The position numbers and the translations under genes are program-made. The notes beneath the pieces are model-generated. The model ran no database searches. It had not been told where the DNA came from and saw only the letters and a program-made list of their open reading frames with translations. Shown piece after piece: positions 1 through 7,800 of a stretch of DNA of 64,000 bases; the stretch's first letter is position 1; each line of letters starts with the position of its first letter. The stretch covers positions 558,001 to 622,000 of the forward strand of contig NZ_CP041191.1 of the NCBI RefSeq assembly GCF_006517275.1, written 5' to 3'. The DNA comes from Labrenzia sp. PHM005. Its GTDB lineage: Bacteria; Pseudomonadota; Alphaproteobacteria; Rhizobiales; Stappiaceae.

Positions 1-174
1 ACGATTGGCGAACTGGAAGATCAAGGCATCCGCATCGCCCATATGGGACATGTCAACGCGGTGATGCTGCTTGGCACACTGTCCACCATCGAACTAGGGA
101 TGGCAAAGCTTGGCATTGCGCATGGCAAGGGCGGCGTTCAAGCCGCGATCGACTATCTCGGCGGGGCGTTGTAA
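1..174 (+). CDS. Class V aminotransferase, C-terminal end (partial)
   Basis: Frame 1 is open from the window edge to a TAA at 172-174 and encodes the last 57 residues of a protein. The segment RIAHMGHVNAVMLLGTLS followed by LGIAHGKGGVQAA is typical of the C-terminus of alanine/serine-glyoxylate aminotransferase-like enzymes, which are PLP-dependent fold-type I. The lysine that binds PLP lies outside the window, so the substrate cannot be judged. The stop is 19 bp from the convergent stop of the next gene. The family call rests on this short C-terminal signature only. Confidence 0.6.
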   Translation, partial: TIGELEDQGIRIAHMGHVNAVMLLGTLSTIELGMAKLGIAHGKGGVQAAIDYLGGAL

Positions 175-193
175 AGCGCCTGCCCGCCGGATG

Positions 194-1660
194 TCAGAGC
201 CGCTCTTCCAGCCGGTCGCAAATCGTCCTTAGTACCTTGATCCGTGCATGTTTTTTGTTTTCCGACGAAACAAGCGTCCAAGGGGCATAATGGGTTGATG
301 TCCGGTCAACCATATCCCCGGCTGCAATGGCATATTGGTCCCATTTCAGCCGGTTGCGCCAATCTTCGTCGGTGATCTTGTGTTGCTTGTATGCAGTCTC
401 CTCACGCGCTTTGAAACGCTTGAGCTGCTCTTCTTCGGAAATCGCCAGCCAGAATTTGCAGACGAGGTAACCGAAGTCGGTGAGTTCCTGTTCGAACTCA
501 TTGATTTCGTTGTAGGCGCGCAGCCAGTCGTCGTGTCCGGCAAAACCCTCGACCCGCTCAACCAGCACCCGCTCATACCAGGACCGGTCGAAAATCGCGA
601 AATGGCCCTTTCGCGGTAAGCGCCGCCAAAACCGCCACAGATAAGGCCGTGCCTTTTCTTCGTCCGTGGGGGCGGAAATTGGATGAACCTTGTAGATGCG
701 CGGATCAAGCGGCCGGATCACCCGCCGGATCGCGCCGCCCTTGCCGGCGGCATCGTTTCCCTGAAACACCAAAACAACGCCCGTTTTGGACATGGATTTG
801 CGGTCAGACAGCTCCGAGAGTTTTGCCTGATACCGATCCCGAAGCTCTTCGTATTCCTTTTTTTCCAGCGTCTCGGTCAGATCGATCGCATCAACCGCTG
901 TTTCCCGCTTAAGCCCCCCAACGACCGGCGGGGCGGCGACAGAAGTTGGCTCCCCATCTTCGAGCTTAAGTGTCATCGACCGGGCGACCGTTTGCCCCAG
1001 CGCCGCATCCCGGTATTCCGGATCTTGCGATGGGATCACAAACCAGGGCGCAAACCCCATGCTGGTTTCCAGGATGATTTTTTCACCTGTCTCACTGGCT
1101 TTCTTGTGGTGCTTAACCGCCGCCCAATCGGCAAGCACATGCCGGGCAGCATTTTTCTTTTCAATTTTCTTCAAGCGGTCTTTTTGAACGTCTTTGGGTA
1201 GAACAAACCAAAATTTCAGGATCAACACATCTTCATTTGCCAGCATCTCTTCAAATCGACGTATCCGGACAAGCGCCTTTTCAAACGCATCCTCATCGAT
1301 CTTCTTGTAGATTCTGTCGCGCAAAACCGACTGATACCAGCTGCCGAAGACAATCGCTGTATCCCCTTTTGCCGGCAGATCCCGCCAGTAGCGCCAGAGC
1401 GGCGGGCGCAACCGCGCTTCGTCCATGGGGTCTCCGTAGGCGTTACAGACCAGATGGCGCGCATCCATCCAGCCATAAAGCCGGGCCACCGCTTCACCCT
1501 TTCCCGCACCATCGAGACCGTCGACCAAGATGAGCGTGGAAAATTGTTTCTTTTCAATGACTGGGAGTTGAGCCGCCAGTAGAGCTTCGCGAATTTCCGG
1601 TTCCAATTTCTTAAAGGACTTTTTGGTCATCTTTTGCGGCATGCGCGCTGATTCAAACAT
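194..1660 (-). CDS. pap: Polyphosphate:AMP phosphotransferase (tandem PPK2 domains)
   Basis: The product has two PPK2-type P-loop domains in tandem. The first carries DGLDGAGKGEAV near residue 50 and the second QGNDAAGKGGAI near residue 300. Tandem PPK2 proteins of about 490 residues transfer phosphate from polyphosphate to AMP, giving ADP in the cytoplasm. The second domain also has the lid-type FDRSWYERVLVERVEG segment. I chose the ATG at 1660 (MFESARMPQK) because GGAGG lies five bases upstream and family members usually begin MFESA. The frame stays open to 1723, so an ATG at 1693 is possible. No partner gene is adjacent. The enzyme class is confident; the nucleotide preference is taken from the family. 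Confidence 0.85.
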   Translation of the reverse strand: MFESARMPQKMTKKSFKKLEPEIREALLAAQLPVIEKKQFSTLILVDGLDGAGKGEAVARLYGWMDARHLVCNAYGDPMDEARLRPPLWRYWRDLPAKGDTAIVFGSWYQSVLRDRIYKKIDEDAFEKALVRIRRFEEMLANEDVLILKFWFVLPKDVQKDRLKKIEKKNAARHVLADWAAVKHHKKASETGEKIILETSMGFAPWFVIPSQDPEYRDAALGQTVARSMTLKLEDGEPTSVAAPPVVGGLKRETAVDAIDLTETLEKKEYEELRDRYQAKLSELSDRKSMSKTGVVLVFQGNDAAGKGGAIRRVIRPLDPRIYKVHPISAPTDEEKARPYLWRFWRRLPRKGHFAIFDRSWYERVLVERVEGFAGHDDWLRAYNEINEFEQELTDFGYLVCKFWLAISEEEQLKRFKAREETAYKQHKITDEDWRNRLKWDQYAIAAGDMVDRTSTHYAPWTLVSSENKKHARIKVLRTICDRLEERL

Positions 1661-1881
1661 CCAGCCCTCCAATTCCGGGTAATCTGAGGACATCTTGAAA
1701 CAGCATTCACGAAAAAACCACACTTCGACGCGTCCAAGCGCACCTTATGTGGCCGGAAAAAGAAAAATCCCTGTTGGAGGATGCAAACAGCACATATATG
1801 AAATCATGCCGAAGCCAAATTCGCGGCCTCGCCCTATTCGAGCATCTATGCCATTGAGCATTTTCAGACCGATGGACTTTC

Positions 1882-3915
1882 GTGACAGACTTTCTTGATC
1901 CCGTCCTGACTTTCATCGCCGACAATCCGTCTTTGGCCGGACTGATTTGTTTCCTGGCGGCAATGGGGGAGGCTTTGTTCCTCATAGGCTTGTTTGTGCC
2001 GACCACCGTCGTCCTCGTCGGAGCCGGTACGCTTGTCGGCCTCGGCAAACTCGAGCTGATGCCACTGCTTATTTGGACAACCCTAGGCGCAACCGCCGGC
2101 GACGCAGTCTCTTATTGGATCGGCTGGAAGTTCAAGGACACGATCAAAAACATTTGGCCGCTCTATAAATACCGAAGCATGATCGAAAGCGGCGAAGAAT
2201 TCTTCAAACGGCACGGTGGCAAGAGCGTGTTCATCGGCCGTTTCGTTCCTGGTGTAAAATCCGTGGTTCCCGGTATCGCCGGCATGGTCGGCATGAATTT
2301 CACCCGCTTTTCAGTGGTGAATGTGACGTCTGCCGTCGCCTGGAGCATCGCTCACATAGCGCCCGGAGTTATTGCCGGATCGGCACTTCATGCCATTAGC
2401 CAAATCAGCGTCAGGCTTGCGTTGGTACTGGGTGCGCTGCTGTTCATCGTCTTTCTCAGCGTCATGCTGGGCCGGTGGCTGATCCTGATCATCCTTCCCT
2501 TGTTTCCGAATGCGCATGCGGCAATCGCTCGCTGGTTCTCACGGCGGCCGGATCGGATCTCACAATGGATCGGGCATAATTTTGACCCAGCCCATCCGCG
2601 CTCAACTGGTATGCTGGCCTCCACGATCATTTTGCTGGTCTCGATGCCAGCCTTTTTCTGGCTGATCGGCGAAGTGGCACCAAACGAGCCGATGGTGCGG
2701 GCCGATCTTGCGATCCTCAATCTGTTCGACAGCTTGCGCACACCGCTTGGCGACAAGATCATGGTTTTCATGACAACGCTCGGGGACGGCGTCGTCGTCA
2801 CCGCGGTCGCAGTTGCTGTTGCGCTTTATCTGTTTGCCAAAAAAGCCTGGCGCCGGGGCATCGGTTTTGTCATTGCCATTGCAGGCACAGCAATCTTCGT
2901 TCCGCTTCTCAAGCTCATGCTGCACCGCTCGCGGCCAATGGAACTCTATACCGGCGCCGATGCCTACAGCTTTCCAAGTGGACACGCGACACTAAACGCG
3001 GTCCTGTTTGGCATCTGTGCGGTTCTAATTGCCCATGAGCGGAGCCGCTGGGCTAAAGCTGCCATATTCTCGGTTACCGTCACCTATGTGATCGCGATCG
3101 GCTTTTCCAGGATCTATCTTGGCGCCCACTGGATGTCGGATGTTCTGGCTGGCCTTTTGTTCGGAACTGCAATTGTTTCCGCCTTCGCCTTCGTTTTTGG
3201 TCCCATTCATAACGAAAAGATCGGCCGGCTGACTGTTGCAGGAATCGTTTGTGCCGTGCTTGCCGGGTTCGGCGGCTGGCACGTCCATCGTTCATTTGAT
3301 GCGGCTCTGGTGACCTACGCGCCTCAAGTCCATAAAGAAATCCTGCAAGCAGCCGATTGGCGCCAGACCACGTGGCGAAGCCTGCCTGCACAGCGGATCG
3401 GGTTGAACGGCGATGCTGAAGAGCCGCTGGTGATCCAATATGCCGGGTCGCTCTCGGACTTTGCCGGATTGGTCGAAAAGGACGGATGGGTGCGTCCGCC
3501 GAAATGGTCACTTTCCACCGCCGGCGGATTTGTCGAAGGCGAAACTCCGCCAGACTCGCTGCCGATCCTTCCGCGCAGTCAGAACGGGCGTCAGCCGGCA
3601 CTCGTGCTGATCCGCAATGATCCGAAAACTGCGAAAGGCGGGCGGTGGGTCTTACGCCTCTGGCCGAGCCGGTTCGAAATCATGGAAGGTGGCACACTTG
3701 AACCACTTTATGTTGGAAGTGTCGTCCATGAAGACATTCTGCGACCTATGGGTGAGTTCTCCGGGCCCAAGACAGATCGCGACCTTCCGGACGCTGACAA
3801 CAATCCTGCCCGGCTTGTGCCAGGTGCCGTTGTCCGTCAAAGGCCCGGCGGCACCCCGGTGGTTCTGGCGCGCAGGCCTGAGCAACCAGGTTTGGCGTCA
3901 CAGACAGGCAACTAA
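1882..3915 (+). CDS. DedA / PAP2 phosphatase / LssY C-terminal fusion membrane protein
   Basis: This 677-residue protein starts at a GTG. Residues about 1-200 are a DedA (SNARE-associated) domain, with the signature FIGRFVPGVKSVVPGIAGM. A PAP2 phosphatase domain follows at about 280-440, with all three motifs visible: KLMLHRSRP, PSGH and SRIYLGAHWMSD. The last 200 residues resemble the soluble LssY C-terminal domain. DedA proteins are linked to lipid flipping and PAP2 domains dephosphorylate lipid phosphates such as undecaprenyl diphosphate. A joint lipid transport and dephosphorylation role is inferred. Many membrane segments are evident. The gene stands alone and diverges from pap across about 220 bp. 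Confidence 0.85.
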   Translation: MTDFLDPVLTFIADNPSLAGLICFLAAMGEALFLIGLFVPTTVVLVGAGTLVGLGKLELMPLLIWTTLGATAGDAVSYWIGWKFKDTIKNIWPLYKYRSMIESGEEFFKRHGGKSVFIGRFVPGVKSVVPGIAGMVGMNFTRFSVVNVTSAVAWSIAHIAPGVIAGSALHAISQISVRLALVLGALLFIVFLSVMLGRWLILIILPLFPNAHAAIARWFSRRPDRISQWIGHNFDPAHPRSTGMLASTIILLVSMPAFFWLIGEVAPNEPMVRADLAILNLFDSLRTPLGDKIMVFMTTLGDGVVVTAVAVAVALYLFAKKAWRRGIGFVIAIAGTAIFVPLLKLMLHRSRPMELYTGADAYSFPSGHATLNAVLFGICAVLIAHERSRWAKAAIFSVTVTYVIAIGFSRIYLGAHWMSDVLAGLLFGTAIVSAFAFVFGPIHNEKIGRLTVAGIVCAVLAGFGGWHVHRSFDAALVTYAPQVHKEILQAADWRQTTWRSLPAQRIGLNGDAEEPLVIQYAGSLSDFAGLVEKDGWVRPPKWSLSTAGGFVEGETPPDSLPILPRSQNGRQPALVLIRNDPKTAKGGRWVLRLWPSRFEIMEGGTLEPLYVGSVVHEDILRPMGEFSGPKTDRDLPDADNNPARLVPGAVVRQRPGGTPVVLARRPEQPGLASQTGN

Positions 3916-4090
3916 AACCTTTGCACGTCAACAGCCCGAATTTGAATGAATGCTAATTCGGGACTGTACTTCTTTCTACTCAAGTGCTTGATTAAATTTA
4001 TCTTTGGTACTCATCTGCGAACTGCTTAACGGTATGGCTACCTACTTTTAATCTAAACTAATTTTCTCACAGATGGGGCGCAAATCCCTC

Positions 4091-4128
4091 TTGCGCTTCA
4101 AGCCTTATATTCATATATTCGAAAATAA
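4091..4128 (+). promoter_or_regulatory. Candidate promoter and AT-rich operator upstream of the sulfur operon
   Basis: TTGCGC (4091-4096), a 17-bp spacer and TATATT (4114-4119) form a plausible sigma-70 promoter. The -10 region lies inside an AT-rich, partly symmetric stretch, 4105-4128. Sulfide-responsive ArsR regulators of the BigR/SqrR type act at AT-rich elements over the -10 of similar operons. No such regulator gene is in the window, so assignment to BigR/SqrR is inference. Confidence 0.35.
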
Positions 4129-4144
4129 CATTGTGAGGATTTCA

Positions 4145-4573
4145 ATGACTGAATTTACGCCTGTTCTCAGTTTTGGTGGCGGCCTTCTGATCGGCCTTGC
4201 AGCCGTGGCCCTGATGATGATGCATGGTCGCATCGCTGGTATCAACGGCATCGTCGGTGGGCTGCTCAGCCTGCAGATCAACTCCGATTGGGCCTGGCGC
4301 GCGGCATTCCTCGCCGGCATGGTGGCCAGCCCGCTGGTTCTGCTCGGGATTACCGGCCAGATGCCGCAAATCAGTATCCCCTCCTCACCGGCGCTCTTGC
4401 TGGCCGGCGGTTTCCTGACCGGTGTCGGCACAACACTCGGATCCGGTTGCACCAGTGGCCACGGTGTTTGCGGCATGTCCCGCCTGTCCACCCGGTCCAT
4501 CGTCGCAACCATGACCTTTATGGCGACCGGTGGGATAACCGTGTTCCTCATCCGTCACGTTTTTGGAGGCTAA
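4145..4573 (+). CDS. YeeE/YedE-family sulfur transporter half, PmpA-like
   Basis: A 142-residue membrane protein with about four hydrophobic segments. It contains GSGCTSGHGVCGMSRLS (about residues 98-114), the cysteine signature of YeeE/YedE proteins, which import thiosulfate or related sulfur species. The start has GAGGA at 4135-4139. The next gene encodes the matching second half two bases downstream, so the pair probably forms one carrier. Paired half-size YeeE genes next to persulfide dioxygenases are known from bigR-type operons. The transported sulfur compound is not shown by the sequence. Confidence 0.85.
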   Translation: MTEFTPVLSFGGGLLIGLAAVALMMMHGRIAGINGIVGGLLSLQINSDWAWRAAFLAGMVASPLVLLGITGQMPQISIPSSPALLLAGGFLTGVGTTLGSGCTSGHGVCGMSRLSTRSIVATMTFMATGGITVFLIRHVFGG

Positions 4574-4575
4574 TT

Positions 4576-5016
4576 ATGTTGCGACTGATATCTGCTTTCG
4601 GCATTGGCCTCGTATTTGGTGTCGGCATTTTGGTGTCCGGCATGGGCAATCCTGCCAAAGTTCTCAACTTCTTTGATATTGCAGGAACCTGGGATCCAAG
4701 CCTTGCTTTTGTCATGGGCGGCGCCTTGTCTGTTGCTGCGATTGGTTACCGGCTAGTTTTCCGGATGGGGGCCCCAGTTTTCGCTGCCCAATTCTCGCTT
4801 CCGACCCGGACAGAACTGGACATGAAACTGATCGGTGGATCGGCTATCTTTGGCATTGGATGGGGCATGAGCGGATTTTGCCCGGGCGGGTTGGTTCCTG
4901 TCCTTGGCATTGGACTGAGTGAACCATTGATGACTGCGGGCGCAATCGTTGTTGGAATATTGACCGCGCGCTGGATCATCAGCATTGGTCAACGCCACAA
5001 ATCAGCCCCTGCCTAA
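4576..5016 (+). CDS. YeeE/YedE-family sulfur transporter half, PmpB-like
   Basis: A 146-residue membrane protein and the second half of the YeeE/YedE pair. The motif GMSGFCPGGLVPVLGIG, with its cysteine in a glycine-rich turn, corresponds to the second conserved cysteine region of full-length YeeE. The ATG at 4576 follows GGAGG at 4565-4569, inside the end of the preceding gene, and suggests translational coupling. Downstream spacing to the dioxygenase gene is under 40 bp, so this is one operon. A longer frame opens upstream at 4288, but it overlaps the first gene and lacks the family N-terminus. Confidence 0.85.
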   Translation: MLRLISAFGIGLVFGVGILVSGMGNPAKVLNFFDIAGTWDPSLAFVMGGALSVAAIGYRLVFRMGAPVFAAQFSLPTRTELDMKLIGGSAIFGIGWGMSGFCPGGLVPVLGIGLSEPLMTAGAIVVGILTARWIISIGQRHKSAPA

Positions 5017-5053
5017 CTGTATATTTGGTCCTGTCAGACACAGGGAGACCCTT

Positions 5054-5947
5054 ATGAGTTCTTCGAATTACCCGGTCGATATGGCCCTTGTTCCAGTCGT
5101 CAAACCCTTTTTTGATCCGGCAACCAACACCATCAGCTATGTGGTCAAGGATCCCTCATCGGATGCCTGTGCCGTGGTCGACAGCGTCATGGACATCGAC
5201 TATGCGGCCGGCCGGATTACCTATGATTCCGCCGATGAAATCATATCCTACATCCAGGAAAACGGCTTGGAAGTGGAGTGGTTGATCGAAACCCACGTCC
5301 ACGCCGACCATCTATCGGCCGCACCCTATATTCAGGAAAAACTCGGCGGTAAACTTGGTATTGGCGAAAAGATCACCGTCATTCAGGAAACCTTCGGCAA
5401 GGTCTTCAACGAAGGCACAGAATTTCAACGCGACGGCAGCCAATTCGATATGCTGTTCAAGGACGGTGATACCTATCAGATCGGCGAGATGACGGCCTTT
5501 GCCATGTATACGCCTGGGCATACACCAGCTTGTATGGTCCATGTCATGGGGGATGTCGCCTTTGCCGGAGACACCTTGTTTATGCCCGATGGCGGATCGG
5601 CACGGGCGGATTTCCCGGGCGGCGATGCCGGAACGCTTTACGATTCCATTCAAAAGGTCTTGTCTCTACCAGACGACATGCGCCTCTTCATGTGCCACGA
5701 CTATGGCCCCAACGGTCGCGACATCGCCTGGGAAACCAGTGTCGGAGATGAAAAGGCCCACAACATTCATGTGGGCGGCGGCAAGTCACGGGACGAATTT
5801 GTCCGCTTCCGCACCGAACGCGATGCGCAGCTCGACATGCCCAAACTGATCATCCCATCTTTGCAGGTCAACATGCGCGCCGGAAAGCTGCCGCCTGCCG
5901 ATGAAAGCGGCAAGACCTTCTTGAAAGTGCCGGTCAACGGCCTCTGA
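5054..5947 (+). CDS. Metallo-beta-lactamase fold persulfide dioxygenase-like enzyme (Blh/ETHE1 type)
   Basis: This 297-residue protein has the metal motif ETHVHADH (His81, His83, Asp85, His86), then PGHTP, GDTLF, a RADFPGGDAGTLY segment and CHDYG. The R-x-D-F-x2-G region after the metal aspartate resembles persulfide dioxygenases (ETHE1, bacterial PDO, Blh), which oxidise glutathione persulfide to sulfite in the cytoplasm using one iron. The start at 5054 has GGGAGA upstream. Its position between a sulfur transporter and a sulfide:quinone oxidoreductase supports this role. Substrate specificity is inferred from family and context. Confidence 0.85.
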   Translation: MSSSNYPVDMALVPVVKPFFDPATNTISYVVKDPSSDACAVVDSVMDIDYAAGRITYDSADEIISYIQENGLEVEWLIETHVHADHLSAAPYIQEKLGGKLGIGEKITVIQETFGKVFNEGTEFQRDGSQFDMLFKDGDTYQIGEMTAFAMYTPGHTPACMVHVMGDVAFAGDTLFMPDGGSARADFPGGDAGTLYDSIQKVLSLPDDMRLFMCHDYGPNGRDIAWETSVGDEKAHNIHVGGGKSRDEFVRFRTERDAQLDMPKLIIPSLQVNMRAGKLPPADESGKTFLKVPVNGL

Positions 5948-5974
5948 CTTGAAACGACAAGGATGGTGGCAGCG

Positions 5975-7651
5975 ATGAAACTTGCAGCAATCGACAAGCA
6001 AGTCTCGGTTAGCGCCCAGATTAAGCCGGAAGACCTGGCCGACATTGCGCAACAGGGCTATCGGTCGGTGATCTGCAACCGGCCCGATGGCGAAGCTGCC
6101 GACCAGCCGACCTTTGAAGAAATCGAGACTGCAGCCAAAAAACTAGACCTAGAAATCCGTTACCAGCCCATCACGGCCGGCAAGGTACGCGACGAAGATG
6201 CGGACGCGTTCGGCACGCTTCTCAATGCCTTACCAAAGCCAGTTTTAGCCTATTGCCGGACCGGAACCCGGTCCGCAACGCTTTGGTCGCTATCGCAGGC
6301 AGAAACCCTTCCGCTTGCCGGGATCCTGTCGAAAACCAAATCCGCAGGCTACGACATGGCCGGTGTTGTCCGCCGTATTGCCAACGGCGGCCGGACGCCG
6401 ACTGAAAGCGCTGAAGACGCGCGGTTTAATGTTGTGATCGTCGGCGGAGGGGCAGCAGGAATTTCAGTTGCCTCGAGCCTTTTGTCCCGCAAGTCAGATC
6501 TCAATATCGCGGTCATCGATCCTGCGGACGTCCATTATTACCAGCCGGGCTGGACGATGGTCGGCGGCGGTATCTTCGATGCTTCTGACACGGCCAAGAC
6601 CATGGGATCTCTGATCCCCTCCGGAGTCCATTGGCTAAAGTCGGCGGTCGCGGCTTTTGAGCCGAAGGACAATGCGGTGGTTCTGGATGGCTGCCGAGTG
6701 GTGAAATATGATCGCCTGGTGGTTTGCCCGGGGTTGAAACTCGATTGGCACGGGATTGAAGGACTGGTCGACACGCTCGGCAAGAACGGCGTCACCTCCA
6801 ATTACCGCTACGACCTTGCACCTTACACCTGGAAGCTCGTACGCGAGATGACATCCGGCAGAGCGCTCTTCACCCAGCCGCCTATGCCGATCAAATGCGC
6901 CGGGGCACCACAAAAGGCGATGTATTTGTCTGCAGATCATTGGACCAAATCCGGACGGATCGGTGAGATCGACATTCAGTTCATGAACGCAGGCGGGGTT
7001 CTTTTTGGTGTCAAAGATTATGTCCCGGCGTTGATGGATTACGTGGACCGCTACGGTGCGAACCTCAACTACTTCCACAATCTCATCGCGGTTGATGGAC
7101 CTGCCAAGAAGGCCCGGTTCGAGATCCGGGAACCGGACAAAGACCCGCTACATGTCGATGTCGAGTTCGACATGATCCACGTGACCCCGCCGCAATCGGC
7201 ACCGGACTTCATTCGCGTCTCGCCGCTGGCCGATGCGGCTGGCTGGGTCGACGTGGATCAAGCAACCTTGCGGCACAAGACATATGACAACATCTGGTCG
7301 CTCGGAGATGTGATGAACGCGCCCAATGCCAAAACGGCGGCGGCCGCGCGCAAACAAGCTCCAGTGGTGGCAGAAAACATTGTGTCCGATATCAAGGGGC
7401 ATAGTGCGACTGCGCAGTACGACGGTTACGGCTCCTGCCCGCTGACTGTGGAGCGCGGAAAAATCGTCCTTGCAGAATTCGGCTATGGCGGAACGCTGTT
7501 GCCGAGCTTTCCACGTTGGTTGGTGGACGGGACCAAACCAACGCGGACCGCATGGCTTTTAAAAGAACGGATCCTGCCCCCCATTTATTGGCGCGCCATG
7601 TTGCGCGGCAAAGAATGGATGGCGAAACCGGAAAAAGTCACTGCAGCCTAG
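5975..7651 (+). CDS. DUF442 (TIGR01244) domain fused to type II sulfide:quinone oxidoreductase
   Basis: Residues about 1-110 form a DUF442 domain with the cysteine loop YCRTGTRS (Cys94), related to phosphatase and rhodanese active-site loops. From about residue 145 a flavoprotein follows: VVIVGGGAAG for FAD binding, YYQPGWTMVGGG, KCAGAPQK (Cys308) and SCPL (Cys488). The last two are the redox cysteine sites of mitochondrial-type SQOR, and the order of motifs matches SQOR throughout. Predicted role: oxidation of sulfide to bound sulfane sulfur with electrons to quinone, and sulfur handed to or from the DUF442 cysteine. I prefer the ATG at 5975, 12 bases after AAGG; an ATG at 5963 lies directly on that AAGG. 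Confidence 0.88.
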   Translation: MKLAAIDKQVSVSAQIKPEDLADIAQQGYRSVICNRPDGEAADQPTFEEIETAAKKLDLEIRYQPITAGKVRDEDADAFGTLLNALPKPVLAYCRTGTRSATLWSLSQAETLPLAGILSKTKSAGYDMAGVVRRIANGGRTPTESAEDARFNVVIVGGGAAGISVASSLLSRKSDLNIAVIDPADVHYYQPGWTMVGGGIFDASDTAKTMGSLIPSGVHWLKSAVAAFEPKDNAVVLDGCRVVKYDRLVVCPGLKLDWHGIEGLVDTLGKNGVTSNYRYDLAPYTWKLVREMTSGRALFTQPPMPIKCAGAPQKAMYLSADHWTKSGRIGEIDIQFMNAGGVLFGVKDYVPALMDYVDRYGANLNYFHNLIAVDGPAKKARFEIREPDKDPLHVDVEFDMIHVTPPQSAPDFIRVSPLADAAGWVDVDQATLRHKTYDNIWSLGDVMNAPNAKTAAAARKQAPVVAENIVSDIKGHSATAQYDGYGSCPLTVERGKIVLAEFGYGGTLLPSFPRWLVDGTKPTRTAWLLKERILPPIYWRAMLRGKEWMAKPEKVTAA

Positions 7652-7708
7652 GGGGACTCCTTGCCCCCATAGGACCACAGATCGGCGTTCTGTGGCCCCA
7701 TCACCCTT

Positions 7709-7741
7709 CCGAGCCGGGCAACCGGCTCGGATTCTTTTTTT
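7709..7741 (+). terminator. Rho-independent terminator after the SQR fusion gene
   Basis: A perfect 9-bp stem (CCGAGCCGG / CCGGCTCGG, 7709-7717 and 7722-7730) with a GCAA loop is followed by ATTCTTTTTTTT. It closes the yeeE-dioxygenase-SQR operon about 60 bp after the stop and separates it from the SulP gene. Confidence 0.9.
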
Positions 7742-7800
7742 AACTGCGCCCTTGTAACAACGCTGCAAAGCGCAGCCCCCACGACCATCAGGCAAACCTT

